Source: a virus. Taken from it: a stretch of DNA of 64,000 nt. The notes beneath the pieces are model-generated. The model was given only the letters and a program-made list of their open reading frames with translations, had not been told where the DNA came from and did no database searches. This document shows, one piece after another, positions 8,556 to 18,495 of the stretch. The stretch lies in the IMG/VR virus record IMGVR_UViG_3300046753_000522, positions 37,941-101,940 of that record; one strand, 5' to 3'. A program made the position numbers and the translations under genes. Each line of letters starts with the position of its first letter. Positions within the stretch are counted from its first letter, which is position 1.

Positions 8556-8780
8556 TTATTTTACCAATTCCTTGACAAGTTCTTTGAGTTCTGCGATCTC
8601 AGAACGGAGTTCTTGAACCTCCGACTTCATTCTCGCGTCCTCTATCTTCTTTAGTTTCTTTTGTTCCTTGCGCTCACGGGCGCGTTGTATCTCTCTCACA
8701 TTGGTATTTATAATAGCACCCGTGGTCTCATCCTTATATAGATTTGGATGATGCACAATTTTCTTGTACTGTGAACCCAT
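8556..8780 (-). CDS. Small conserved coiled-coil protein with STGAIIN-type motif
   Basis: The 74-residue protein contains HHPNLYKDETTGAIINTN near residues 10-27, then a charged helix ending ELRSEIAELKELVKELVK that predicts as a leucine-zipper coiled coil. I know this pairing as a small protein found beside structural genes in marine T4-like phages, without an assigned role. Its start overlaps the stop of the 1,908-residue gene by one base, so the two are probably translated together. A TATAAATA sequence lies inside it. Confidence 0.65.
   Translation of the reverse strand: MGSQYKKIVHHPNLYKDETTGAIINTNVREIQRARERKEQKKLKKIEDARMKSEVQELRSEIAELKELVKELVK
8705..8712 (-). promoter_or_regulatory. Possible internal late promoter TATAAATA
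   Basis: An exact minus-strand TATAAATA lies inside the 74-residue gene, 151 bp ahead of the fibre gene start at 8554. The sequence is a full match to the consensus, but it is within coding sequence and further from the next start than the other boxes, so use is uncertain. Confidence 0.45.
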
Positions 8781-11700
8781 CAGATTACCGCAATTGCTCG
8801 AATGTTTCGGAGAACTGGTGTCTGAGTGGTATTCGTAGTCTTGAATACAACCTTCATCTGATACTGCACAAAGTCAGGAAGATCTCCTCCAGGACCACCC
8901 GCCAACCAAGTGTACTCACTGAAGATGAGAGGATCAATTACCTCAGTCATCTCAGGATTAGCACGAGGGTAGACTTCTGGTTCGAGGTAAGTCCAAGGCA
9001 CACTATAAAGGTCAGTATCTAAGTCCGCTGCAACTCGATAGTAGAAGTCGATGTTTGCTGCTGGGGGTCGATAGATCTGGGCAAAGACCCGTAATCCATT
9101 CGCGGCACTCGGCACACCGATGATTCGAGTGATGTGCTTCGATGGCGATGTACCCGCCACAGGGTGTGTTTCAGGAACATAGATCGTAGGCACGTTGGGG
9201 AACAACTCGCCTGCCGTATTAGCAGAGTCGCGAGGTTGATTATCGATGAGACTATTTTTCATCGTATAACCCATACCCTGTAGATCAATGAACGGCGAAA
9301 CATCAGAAATAAACCCACGACCAAATAGACCCTGACTCGAGTCATCATTGATGCCAAAGTTTGAAGACTGTACACTGTTTAGCGTAGTGCCGACAATCAG
9401 CGATGGTTGGTTCTTACCCTCTTGCACATCATTCTCTGCATCCTCGCATGCCATGTATCGAGGTTTGATAAAGCGATGCACCATACGGTTCTGGATCAAC
9501 TGATTCTTAACATCGTAACGGGGGTCGTTGTTCTCAGTCAGATATGCCTCTGCCCAAGAGTATCCAGTAATGAACGATGCATCATATTGAATAAACGTGC
9601 TGGTCAGTTCAACTGCTTCCATGTTCATAGAACCGAGGTCGAAGTTGAAACCGTAGTTGGTGCGAACGGAGTCACTACCAAAGAATCCAGAATTGGCAGT
9701 GAATGTATCACCACCTGCGAGTTCTACAAAGTACCCACCAATGTCTGCTTCGGCAACTTGGTTGATTGGATTCATAATCTCTGAACCAGTAACTCCAGCG
9801 TATTCTTCGGTAGAGTCAAGACCAGTCATACCCACAACATCACCTACACCCAGACCATGACCATAGTGATTTACTCGGAACCTTGTCAGATCGTTCTCGT
9901 CAACGTTGAGTGTAGTCGGTCTGTTGTGACGGAACTTCGGCAACGGTGCGTTGTAGAAGTTGGTCGTACCGCTTGGTTTGAATTTAGCGGTCTTAATTCG
10001 ATATGCCAAGTCTTGGTTCTGCTTCGGCGTCCAAGTTGAACCGTTCTGCGACAGGAACAATGAACCCTTCGCTGGTTGCTTGTGCACTCGGCGGTTTGTC
10101 TTACCGAGGTGCAGGTCATAGGTCGTGGCACAAAATGCTTGATACTTGTCGCACTCTGCGAGCAGCACGAACGCAAACTCAGCACCTGCCTGTAAGTAGA
10201 ATGGTTCGGGGAACGTGAAGGTGACAGGGTTTGCCAGAACCTCATCAAGATCTTCGAGTCCGGCACCGTCTTTAATTCTTTGTACGACTTCGTAAACTTC
10301 GTCAGCACTAACGTATGCACGATGCTGCTCGCTGATAAAGTTATTGACGGGCACTCCGTTCTCAACGGGTCGGATTTGTATCTGTAATGGGATAGCAGGA
10401 TCCATTCCACCGTTAGTGGAAGTCTTTGGCGCACTACGGATGAATACATCAATAGAAGTAACGAACACTCCTGGAACTCCAAGAGAAGGATCGACCGTAA
10501 ACGATTGTGCCAGAGGATCAAACCATCGTACTGTCTCTTCCCTGTCGAGGAAGAATTCATTGGTGATCACTCGAGTTGATAGAACCTGTCTCTGAAGAAT
10601 ATTCAGTGAACCCTGACCACTGTAGGTCGTTCGTGCGCGCGAGAGAGCAAACTCTTCAGCGTTGTCAGAAACGTCAAGTAGTTTGACAGTCTGTGTGCCA
10701 GCACGGAACTTCCAACCGATATCGTTCATGACGCGAGCATCTTTAGAACCTTCGTATCTTGCTGATGCGTTTCTTTGTGCGGCAATCCAACCTTCCCACT
10801 CATCAAGGGTAGTGAACGTGTCGCCGCCAGGAACACGTGCTGTGTTGGGCAACCAGAAGTCAAACCAGAGTTTACCTTCTTCATCTGTCTTCAAGACATT
10901 AGAGGTCGCTGCGGTTGCAAAGGGGTGACGGTTAAGTGTTACGTCCACGTCCTCGTAGTTGCGGTTCATCACACCCTGGTTAAAGAGTGCCTGATATCCA
11001 GACTCGTCGGGAATAGAGATTACCCACTGAGATACGTCAACGTCGCCAAAGTACAACCAAAAACGAGTGTACGGACGCAGACCCTTTGCAGATCCGATAA
11101 TGCGTCTCTGTCGCAAGAAGGGTAGGGCACCAAGAGATACTGTAACGTCACCAAGATCTTGTTGTACTACCTGATCGCTGACTACCTCGCTACGGATCGT
11201 TTCACGAACTGTTCGTACTCCTGGTTGCCAGAATTCAAAACCGTTCCAACGAATAACTCTTCTTCCTGGTTCACCACCCTGACTCTGCCCAGCACCTTGA
11301 CCAGCACGAGGTCCGGCAATGTGTAGGGCAGGAATCTGTTCTTCCCAAGTTCTGGGGATAACATCAACAGCGCCGATGTTTACGACTTGTGTACCACCAT
11401 TGATAATATTATCGGGCAGTCTTCGTTGATCGATCCACCTATCAACAGATGGACGTACCTGTAAGAAACCCTCATTAGCAAATACGTTGAATGGGTTTAC
11501 GTTGTAGTAACCACGCTCTTCGTAACTGCGGTCGTCCGAGTACCAAGAGATAACTTCCTGCTTCATGGTCTCGTCAAGCACTTCTTCGTGCTCGAGCATG
11601 ATCAGGTCACCTTTGCGTACAATATCTTGATTTGTCAGTGTGGTTCTTTGTCTCTCGATACCAATCCAGTTATCGGTTAGGGCAAGGTTATCTGAGTCCC

Positions 11701-14506
11701 ACATTAAGTTGGTCTGCGACAACAACTGCTTGGGATAGATTTGCCTCTGCATCGGATCAATTGCGCTGGTTGTTACGCCTCGATCTTCAATGTACCGATT
11801 CTCTCGGACGGATGCTGTCAGAGCATAACCCTTGGTGAAGTCGTCAGCAAAGAAACCTGACTTGACACGGACGTTACCGTCTGAGTCATATTCAATGAAA
11901 GTGCTTGCCTCTTGCTCTAACAGTGTGAGCGAAAGAGTATCCTCAAGGTTGGTGATTCTCTTGTCGAGTTTTGCGATCTCAGTCATGCGATATCGCTTGT
12001 GAGACATCTTCACGATGTCCATGTCCTCGACGTTCTTAGTGTTACCGTTCATATAGACGGTATACAGAATCATCTCATTTGGTTTCTTCGCGGGGGGAAG
12101 TGGTTGCAACGCGGGAATGCCCTTGTTGTAGATCATCTTCCTTCGGAAATTCTGCCTACTATATCCGATACAAACGTGGTCGATTCTTTGATGATACCAC
12201 TGAACATCATAAGTAATTTGATCGCCATCGCGCGGCAACTCAAAACGATCACCGTCTGGCATAGTATCAGAGGCGGGATCAAGTTTGCTACGGAAATCAA
12301 AGTAGTCATGAAGAGGTATGCGTTGACCTGTTCGACGAGACTGGTATGTCGGAATGTCACCATAGTCGAATATGTTACGGTCAGACAGGTCGTATGAGTT
12401 GACCGAGAAGTAATCTCCGTCGTTACCCCAATCAAAGTAAGAGACCTTCGCGAAAAGAGTGGTTACTCCCTGAGGGATCAACGTGCTCTTGACCACAGCA
12501 GGTTGATAGAAGTTATCTCTCGCGCCGCCATCAAACGTAACGGCATTGATGTAGTTTGTCCCTGCTGAGTCGACTTCCGTCAGACTCAACAATTGGAGAC
12601 CGTCATACAGAGGGTCATCAAATTCAAACGTATCTGCTTGAAGGTCGGGGTCAGAAGAACGAGTCAACGTCACCCAATCTTCTGTATAAGTCTTGGACTT
12701 AGCAGTTGCGTTGTTCTTTCGCACGTATGCCCAAACAACATAGTCGGAACCTGCGGCACCAGAAGTAGTAATTACTGCGTCTTGATTAGTTATCTTGACC
12801 TTGCCCGCAGGGAGATATTCAGTACTGTTGGTGGTAACATTCAACAGAGTCCACTGACCTTCGTCTTCAAACGACTCGTTAGCACCACAACGAATGCTTA
12901 CAGTGACGGTGCCGTCAGGATTATTGACTGACTGATCAAAGAACTGGCGTTGCACAACAAACTGCACATCTGTTGCCGATTTAACTCTACCTCCAGGAAT
13001 CAAATACAGAGAATCGTTCTCGCGAGGTTCCACAACGTAGAGGTTATTGTCCTCGAGATAGGGTTCCATTACTGCCGCAGAACCATCGGTGTATTGACTG
13101 ATACCAGTCACGTTCCGCAAGTTTTTATTATCTTGCATCTGTATGTCATATAGGTGAACGCGGATATGATCTTCGTCCTGAGTACCCATATTTCGGATAG
13201 TTTTAATCCTTGCGGTCCCGACCTCTTCGGTGCCGTCCCAAAGTTTATGATTTGTCTGAAGTTTTAGGTCGCCGCCATTATAGAGGTCGAGTCCTGTATT
13301 CGAATCGTCGATATAAGGTATCTGTACATAGTTCTTATACTCAACGTCAGAAGTAGTATCTGAGTCGTTGGAGAACGTCAGGGGTTTCTCGACACTCATT
13401 TCCTTAGGAAGGTCATGTATCAGTCGGAAACCGTCAACGTATGCAATAGGGTTGTTACCCGCAACCATGTGCGGAATATCGAGAGTGAACGTGTCGCTAT
13501 CATCTTCCTCGAATCGAATCAAGAAATCCTGCGCAATGAAGTCGCCGGAGGTTTCCTTTGAACGAATCGCCAATCTTTCTTCGACTTTATTGAATCCACT
13601 GCTCGCGTCTTTCTGTGCAATGATTGTACCCTTACGGATCCAAGCGAATGAAACAAAGTTAGAAACGTCAGCGACGTCTACCTTCTTAATCAACTCCATC
13701 TGTATGCGATATCGATCAGCACCTGGAGCAGACAGGTTGGGTCTTGCACCTTGGTTGTCGTAGAGATTATTGTCGTCGAGTACCGTTACAACATCTTGTG
13801 ATACCTCAAACCCAACGATTGCGTCTGGGTCTTGGATATATTCGCCAACAATGATTTTCTGTGAGGGGGCATAGACAAAGTGCTCTTGAACATAGAACTC
13901 AGCACTCTGCATACCGTATGCGAGACCCTGACCGACAGACTCGAGAAGGGAGTTGGCGGGTTTAGTTCGTACAACCAACTCACCAACCTGCGGTACGAAA
14001 CCAGAGAGAGTTCGGATGTCGGTGATTGTGTCGCCTTCAGAGAAACGCAGAGTTTGCGGTTGAATGTCGTCGTTTTCTTGACCTTGATTGTTAGAAACGT
14101 ATCGACCGTACAGCGTTGTGTACTCAGTGTTATCATCTTCGTAGAAGTTAGTCTGTTGATGCGTTACCTCAAACTGCAAACCGCCCGTGATACCAGGAAT
14201 CGCCGGACCTTGGAAAATGACGCCAACATAACTTGAGGGGGTGCTATTGTTCCATTCTTCGACAATGACATACTCTACGTCGAATAGTGTTCCACCAGCA
14301 GAGGGCACAGAAGTTGCCGCACCATCCTGAAAGATATTATTCGCAAATCGACTGATCTGTCTCTGCAATATTGTTTGCAGAGTAGTAAGTTCCCTCGCTT
14401 GTAGAGAACGACCACTATTGAACAGAACTTTGTGGTATCCGTCGCTGTCGAGGAAGTCGTCTTTATAGACTTCCCTGAATGTTGTTCCTGTAAACTGCTC
14501 TGGCAT
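8780..14506 (-). CDS. Very large DUF4815 virion structural protein
   Basis: At 1,908 residues this is the largest gene in the window. The N-terminus (FNSGRSLQARELTTLQTILQ at about residues 29-48, then RQISRFANNIFQDGA) matches the DUF4815 structural family of marine T4-like phages. The rest is long and beta-rich with no catalytic motif that I can see. It lies directly after gp8 (14518-16011), where cyanophage genomes place large baseplate or fibre-anchoring proteins, so it probably forms part of the outer baseplate or the proximal fibre. Assignment to a named T4 protein such as gp10 is not justified from sequence alone. Confidence 0.85.
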   Translation of the reverse strand: MPEQFTGTTFREVYKDDFLDSDGYHKVLFNSGRSLQARELTTLQTILQRQISRFANNIFQDGAATSVPSAGGTLFDVEYVIVEEWNNSTPSSYVGVIFQGPAIPGITGGLQFEVTHQQTNFYEDDNTEYTTLYGRYVSNNQGQENDDIQPQTLRFSEGDTITDIRTLSGFVPQVGELVVRTKPANSLLESVGQGLAYGMQSAEFYVQEHFVYAPSQKIIVGEYIQDPDAIVGFEVSQDVVTVLDDNNLYDNQGARPNLSAPGADRYRIQMELIKKVDVADVSNFVSFAWIRKGTIIAQKDASSGFNKVEERLAIRSKETSGDFIAQDFLIRFEEDDSDTFTLDIPHMVAGNNPIAYVDGFRLIHDLPKEMSVEKPLTFSNDSDTTSDVEYKNYVQIPYIDDSNTGLDLYNGGDLKLQTNHKLWDGTEEVGTARIKTIRNMGTQDEDHIRVHLYDIQMQDNKNLRNVTGISQYTDGSAAVMEPYLEDNNLYVVEPRENDSLYLIPGGRVKSATDVQFVVQRQFFDQSVNNPDGTVTVSIRCGANESFEDEGQWTLLNVTTNSTEYLPAGKVKITNQDAVITTSGAAGSDYVVWAYVRKNNATAKSKTYTEDWVTLTRSSDPDLQADTFEFDDPLYDGLQLLSLTEVDSAGTNYINAVTFDGGARDNFYQPAVVKSTLIPQGVTTLFAKVSYFDWGNDGDYFSVNSYDLSDRNIFDYGDIPTYQSRRTGQRIPLHDYFDFRSKLDPASDTMPDGDRFELPRDGDQITYDVQWYHQRIDHVCIGYSRQNFRRKMIYNKGIPALQPLPPAKKPNEMILYTVYMNGNTKNVEDMDIVKMSHKRYRMTEIAKLDKRITNLEDTLSLTLLEQEASTFIEYDSDGNVRVKSGFFADDFTKGYALTASVRENRYIEDRGVTTSAIDPMQRQIYPKQLLSQTNLMWDSDNLALTDNWIGIERQRTTLTNQDIVRKGDLIMLEHEEVLDETMKQEVISWYSDDRSYEERGYYNVNPFNVFANEGFLQVRPSVDRWIDQRRLPDNIINGGTQVVNIGAVDVIPRTWEEQIPALHIAGPRAGQGAGQSQGGEPGRRVIRWNGFEFWQPGVRTVRETIRSEVVSDQVVQQDLGDVTVSLGALPFLRQRRIIGSAKGLRPYTRFWLYFGDVDVSQWVISIPDESGYQALFNQGVMNRNYEDVDVTLNRHPFATAATSNVLKTDEEGKLWFDFWLPNTARVPGGDTFTTLDEWEGWIAAQRNASARYEGSKDARVMNDIGWKFRAGTQTVKLLDVSDNAEEFALSRARTTYSGQGSLNILQRQVLSTRVITNEFFLDREETVRWFDPLAQSFTVDPSLGVPGVFVTSIDVFIRSAPKTSTNGGMDPAIPLQIQIRPVENGVPVNNFISEQHRAYVSADEVYEVVQRIKDGAGLEDLDEVLANPVTFTFPEPFYLQAGAEFAFVLLAECDKYQAFCATTYDLHLGKTNRRVHKQPAKGSLFLSQNGSTWTPKQNQDLAYRIKTAKFKPSGTTNFYNAPLPKFRHNRPTTLNVDENDLTRFRVNHYGHGLGVGDVVGMTGLDSTEEYAGVTGSEIMNPINQVAEADIGGYFVELAGGDTFTANSGFFGSDSVRTNYGFNFDLGSMNMEAVELTSTFIQYDASFITGYSWAEAYLTENNDPRYDVKNQLIQNRMVHRFIKPRYMACEDAENDVQEGKNQPSLIVGTTLNSVQSSNFGINDDSSQGLFGRGFISDVSPFIDLQGMGYTMKNSLIDNQPRDSANTAGELFPNVPTIYVPETHPVAGTSPSKHITRIIGVPSAANGLRVFAQIYRPPAANIDFYYRVAADLDTDLYSVPWTYLEPEVYPRANPEMTEVIDPLIFSEYTWLAGGPGGDLPDFVQYQMKVVFKTTNTTQTPVLRNIRAIAVI

Positions 14507-14517
14507 CTCTTCTTTCC

Positions 14518-16011
14518 TTAAAGGTCGATGACGATCTTAATGTCTTCGGTTTGTTCGTCGTCACGTTCAATTGGCGATCTATTGTCTATGTAGATAACTT
14601 TTCCAGAGAAGTTATTCACTTCTGCGGGTCGTAGGTTTGGACCGAATGCATTCTCACGAATACTTGCAGTACCACCACCTTCATTAACAGTTACTTGCTC
14701 AGCACTATCATATGGTAGGAATCCTGTCCTTCCGTTTTGATGCACATAGAGAATGTTATTCTCATCATCAAAGTAGTTAATGATTGACTGCGCACCAGTA
14801 GTAGTTCCAGTCACAATCTGGTCGCCAGTAATGTTGTCTGCATTGAGACCACTGGTAACCCAAAGTTGCTTGTATGCCTGCGCGGTTGGGGCAGACAGTG
14901 CAGAGTCTCTTCCAGTCATCGGGAAGTCACCATACTGAGCGGAGTCGCGTAACGGATTCTGCACCAGACCGATCTGACGGAAGTCATTCTCTACGTTAAA
15001 GTCACCGCCCTCAACACCAGTCAGTGTGGTCTGGAACATCAGACCAGAGGAGTTGAGGTCACGTCGAGGGTCAGCACCCATTCCTGGATTCTGCGAGGTG
15101 ATGGCACGGAGTTCAGCACCGCTACCACCACCACCCGAAACGCGAATTGATGCGTGGTGATAGTTTTGTCCGAATGAATACAACTCGTCTGATGAGTCAT
15201 CCTTCATGATGATCTCACCAATGAGACCTCCTGGAGTGATATTGGCATATGCCTTTGCTTCGACAATCTGTGTTCCATAAATGGGAATGCCCACGATCTC
15301 GATTTGCGGACGGGAAGTATAACCCACACCTGCCGAGTCAATAGCAATACCCAATAGTTCTCCAGGGATTGCTTGCTTCTGAACCTCTAATTGCTTTTGG
15401 CGAGTTGTTGACAATTCGTCGTAGGGCGGTCCACCTTCTTCAGAATCTAAAACTCTCTCAACAGGCATATAACCTGAAGTTAGATAGTTTCTTGCTTCAA
15501 CAGTACCGACAGTGTACATGTATCTCCAGATGTATCCGTCGTCTCCAACCGAGAAGGGATACCCCGAAATATCGTTGGGTTTAAACAATGAGTTCTTTGG
15601 CGTTCCGTTTGATGCTCGACCTTGCTGTAAGCAGACGAATACGTTGTTCTCATCGGTGAGGACATAGTAGGGATACTGTATATCGCCAAAGGGTGCGATC
15701 TGAGTGTTCGAACCATAGTTGTTATCCCATGCTTCGTAGACCTGACCAGCAGTCCAGTTCCATCGCGGAACAACGTATGTTACGTTGGGAACCAACTTCA
15801 TTGACTGGATGCTTTCTTGGAACCTCAGAGTCTCGCCACGAGAACTATTGGGGATAGGTGGTTGCGCATCGGAATCCCATTCCTCGGTACGACCAATCGC
15901 CATATAGAATCGATCAGAATCCTCGTCGGAATCCAAGTCCAGATTCAAATAATCTGCATAGATCCTATCGAGGATGTCCCACTTAAAAAAGTCTGATACT
16001 GTTGCTGCCAT
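14518..16011 (-). CDS. 8: Baseplate wedge protein gp8
   Basis: The 497-residue protein has the T4 gp8 pattern: DRFYMAIGRTEEWDSD (about residues 33-48) and PPIPNSSRGETLRF, then VVPRWNWTAGQVYEAWDNNY (about 80-99) and DGYIWRYMYTVGTVEA (about 157-172). The segment ILYVHQNGRTGF is also typical. gp8 is a dimer in each T4 baseplate wedge and binds gp10 and gp7. Its neighbours, the gp6/gp7-position proteins upstream and the DUF4815 protein 12 bp downstream, support the call. It is longer than T4 gp8 (334 residues), as is usual in marine relatives. Confidence 0.85.
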   Translation of the reverse strand: MAATVSDFFKWDILDRIYADYLNLDLDSDEDSDRFYMAIGRTEEWDSDAQPPIPNSSRGETLRFQESIQSMKLVPNVTYVVPRWNWTAGQVYEAWDNNYGSNTQIAPFGDIQYPYYVLTDENNVFVCLQQGRASNGTPKNSLFKPNDISGYPFSVGDDGYIWRYMYTVGTVEARNYLTSGYMPVERVLDSEEGGPPYDELSTTRQKQLEVQKQAIPGELLGIAIDSAGVGYTSRPQIEIVGIPIYGTQIVEAKAYANITPGGLIGEIIMKDDSSDELYSFGQNYHHASIRVSGGGGSGAELRAITSQNPGMGADPRRDLNSSGLMFQTTLTGVEGGDFNVENDFRQIGLVQNPLRDSAQYGDFPMTGRDSALSAPTAQAYKQLWVTSGLNADNITGDQIVTGTTTGAQSIINYFDDENNILYVHQNGRTGFLPYDSAEQVTVNEGGGTASIRENAFGPNLRPAEVNNFSGKVIYIDNRSPIERDDEQTEDIKIVIDL

Positions 16012-16026
16012 TTTCTATGCCCTTCC

Positions 16027-16854
16027 TTATGATGCGCCGACTACAGATTGTACGGTCACACCTGTGTCACTTGATAGATGCCAGTTATTACCTGTCCATA
16101 TTAAAGATACTACTGCGTTCTGCAGAACATCGATTTGTGCACCGTTTGCAAAGTTTACGGGTTCAAGGTAGCACTTTGCTACATTAATGTTCACAAACCT
16201 TTTAACGTCGCCGATATCAATGCCATCGTCGAGATAAACTCGGAACGGAGTAGATGATTTATTAAGTAGAGTCGTCGCCTTTGCAAGTGATGCTCTTGCT
16301 TCGTGATTTACAATCGTCTCGTTGTCAAGAACAACCCGACCGTTGACGCGAACAATACCACCATTCAAACCGCTCAGGAGGAGGTCAACATCTGCGCTGT
16401 CGCCACCGACCGTCAAACTAACGCCACTGATGCTGTCGCCGTTTGTCAGCACCACGTGGTTCGGTAGTGTTCCGCTACTCCGGAATGCTAAAAGTATGTC
16501 GCCGTCAGAGTCATGAATGTCGTCGACAACGGGGTGTAGCAGAGTCTTGTTTTCAAGAATGTCAACTGTGTCCTTGAGTACCACAGTGCCCGATGCTGCT
16601 GGCAGAGTGATGTTGTAGTTGGCAGAAGTTGCGTCCTCCGCTACCAGTTTGGTGACGTAGTTGTTCGTGCCTTCGAATATAATTGCGCCCGCAGAGTCGA
16701 ACGAAATGTTTTGGGACAAGTATGAGTCGGAAGATCCTAAAACTCTCCAAACATTTGCAAAGTTGTTATTGATCTTCGTAGCAGCATCACGGAGTGTATC
16801 ACCCTTGCCGTCATTCGCGACTACCCCATTGTTTAGTATTGATCGTGTTGCCAT
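16027..16854 (-). CDS. Fibre or baseplate protein with NDGxGDTLRDAATKIN motif
   Basis: The 275-residue protein begins with ILNNGVVANDGKGDTLRDAA and KINNNFANVW, a motif seen near the N-terminus of many T4-like baseplate-attached proteins. A middle of short beta repeats follows (TLPAASGTVVLKDTV, SLTVGGDSADVDLLLSG), and the C-terminal domain ends VSLIWTGNNWHLSSDTGVTV, as in many phage fibre head domains. It has its own TATAAATA box 28 bp upstream and lies between gp8 and the gp7-position protein. A short tail fibre or baseplate spoke attached to the wedge is likely. Confidence 0.65.
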   Translation of the reverse strand: MATRSILNNGVVANDGKGDTLRDAATKINNNFANVWRVLGSSDSYLSQNISFDSAGAIIFEGTNNYVTKLVAEDATSANYNITLPAASGTVVLKDTVDILENKTLLHPVVDDIHDSDGDILLAFRSSGTLPNHVVLTNGDSISGVSLTVGGDSADVDLLLSGLNGGIVRVNGRVVLDNETIVNHEARASLAKATTLLNKSSTPFRVYLDDGIDIGDVKRFVNINVAKCYLEPVNFANGAQIDVLQNAVVSLIWTGNNWHLSSDTGVTVQSVVGAS

Positions 16855-16881
16855 TACTGTTGTCCTGTAAATTTATGTTTG

Positions 16882-16889
16882 TATTTATA
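16882..16889 (-). promoter_or_regulatory. T4-type late promoter TATAAATA
   Basis: This is an exact minus-strand match in the 39-bp gap, 28 bp before the start codon at 16854. It would drive the fibre/baseplate gene and the gp8-DUF4815 block below it. Confidence 0.8.
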
Positions 16890-16893
16890 CTGT

Positions 16894-18495
16894 TTACTCA
16901 TCACTATCAAAGTAGGTGTGAGGATCTTCTTTGTAACTCCAGTTTGAGTTATCTTCTCTCAAATCTGAGTCTAGGATTCCAGGCGTCTGGTTGTAGTCGA
17001 GTATCGGGTTCGCATAACCTGCTTGCGAATATATCTCGGTCGTTAGGGCAATGGGATTCCCGAAGATATCGGCAAACTCAGTAGTAATATAATCTTCCTG
17101 CTCTGTAATTATTATCTCTCCGAATTCGCCGATTCTAGGCGTTCCAATCGGGGGTGTCGGATAATTAACCCATTCTGAATTGTGATTAGAATTCCAAGCA
17201 CTATCATAGTACGACCAGTGATAGTTGTTCTCATCCAACAAGTTCATAGTGTTGGAGAGGTCTGGCGCCACTTCGTCGAACGTTCGACCATCTGCGATAT
17301 CCGCACGGTATACGCTTGGATACTGTAAGTGCCACTTCTCGACATTCCTGTAGGAGAACATATCGTTTGGTTGCGTTCGTATCTGTGCACCACGCTCTTG
17401 TATGTCAGCAGGTCCAGGTCCGATCTCGGTGATATCAGTATGGAAGATAGGTCTCTTCCTGCGCCACTTGTCTCCGATCGGTGCCCTCTCGATAATCTCT
17501 ACTGGCGGTGGCGGTTCGATGATGGAAGGTTGCGGTCCAAGGTTAAAGTCGTATTCCGACAGAATAACAACCTGACCAGCAAGATACATTCCTGCTGGGT
17601 GGATAAATGTTTTGTATGCCTCTTTCCAAGTGTTGACGCCAACGGGTGTTTCGATCAACAGGGCATATAACTGATAGAATTTGTCGTTGGTAATCTTTTT
17701 GTCGGTAACGTCTGAACCGATAGTCGTGTACGGAGTATCCCGCACCGTAGTGATTTTCAACTCGGCATCTTCGGGCAACCAAGCATTGTCGTTCATCTCT
17801 CGGATGATGGCATCGTTTGGCGCCAGATACTCTTCAGCAGGTTCTTTCTGAGAAGAGGAAGTTCCCACAAACACCAAGGTACGGTCGATTCTTCTCAGAG
17901 TGATGAATCGATTGGTGAAGTCCATGATGTAGTCAAGGTCTTGACGTAGTATGACCCACTCGCCCTTGGTGTTCTTAATTTCGACCGTTACATCGGCGCC
18001 CAAGAAAGTGTATGGGAAGTTACTGCCCCCCAACTGACCCTCACCTTCGTAGATGAGAACTTCTTCCAGAGGATCACCAACGTAGAATATCTCGTCCTTA
18101 CCGTACCGAACATCAATGTCAAACCCGTAGAAGATACGGAAGAACTGACGGATCGAATACTCGGTGCCCTTTGACCGATACAGTAGGTTTGAGTATTGTA
18201 GTGCTGTTCTCTTGTCGTTGAATGACTCAAAGTATGGTTTGCCTAACAACAACTCGTTCGCAATGAACGTCAAGAACTCTTGCCGTGCTATTACAATATC
18301 TCTCGATATCAGGAGGTCATTGAGTGCCTCCGTCGGCATATTATTTTCTTCAAGTGCTTCATAGTATTTGATCAGGAACTTGGTGAGTTCCGGATACTTA
18401 TCATCAAAATGTCCTGGAAGAACTTCAAAGACGTGATACTTGTCAAAGTCAAGCGCGCGCCGATAGTTATCTGTTAGTGTCTTATCTAACGGCAT
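16894..18495 (-). CDS. Baseplate wedge protein at the gp7 position
   Basis: The 533-residue protein has a conserved N-terminal half: YPELTKFLIKYYEALEE (about residues 34-50), LNDLLISRDIVIARQEFL (about 58-75), and LQYSNLLYRSKGTEYSIRQ followed by FFRIFYGFDIDVRYG (about 103-137). I recognise this as a standard virion protein of marine T4-like phages. The C-terminal half is Pro/Trp/Asn-rich. Its first base overlaps the gp6 stop and gp8 follows after one gene, which is where gp7 lies in T4 (6-7-8). It is half the length of T4 gp7, so I only claim the position and a structural role. Confidence 0.65.
   Translation of the reverse strand: MPLDKTLTDNYRRALDFDKYHVFEVLPGHFDDKYPELTKFLIKYYEALEENNMPTEALNDLLISRDIVIARQEFLTFIANELLLGKPYFESFNDKRTALQYSNLLYRSKGTEYSIRQFFRIFYGFDIDVRYGKDEIFYVGDPLEEVLIYEGEGQLGGSNFPYTFLGADVTVEIKNTKGEWVILRQDLDYIMDFTNRFITLRRIDRTLVFVGTSSSQKEPAEEYLAPNDAIIREMNDNAWLPEDAELKITTVRDTPYTTIGSDVTDKKITNDKFYQLYALLIETPVGVNTWKEAYKTFIHPAGMYLAGQVVILSEYDFNLGPQPSIIEPPPPVEIIERAPIGDKWRRKRPIFHTDITEIGPGPADIQERGAQIRTQPNDMFSYRNVEKWHLQYPSVYRADIADGRTFDEVAPDLSNTMNLLDENNYHWSYYDSAWNSNHNSEWVNYPTPPIGTPRIGEFGEIIITEQEDYITTEFADIFGNPIALTTEIYSQAGYANPILDYNQTPGILDSDLREDNSNWSYKEDPHTYFDSDE

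Noticed and set aside
9886-10560. 224-codon open frame on the minus strand inside the DUF4815 gene
   Set aside because: It is fully inside the 1,908-residue gene on the same strand in another frame, rich in Ser/Arg/Thr with no motif; a shadow frame.
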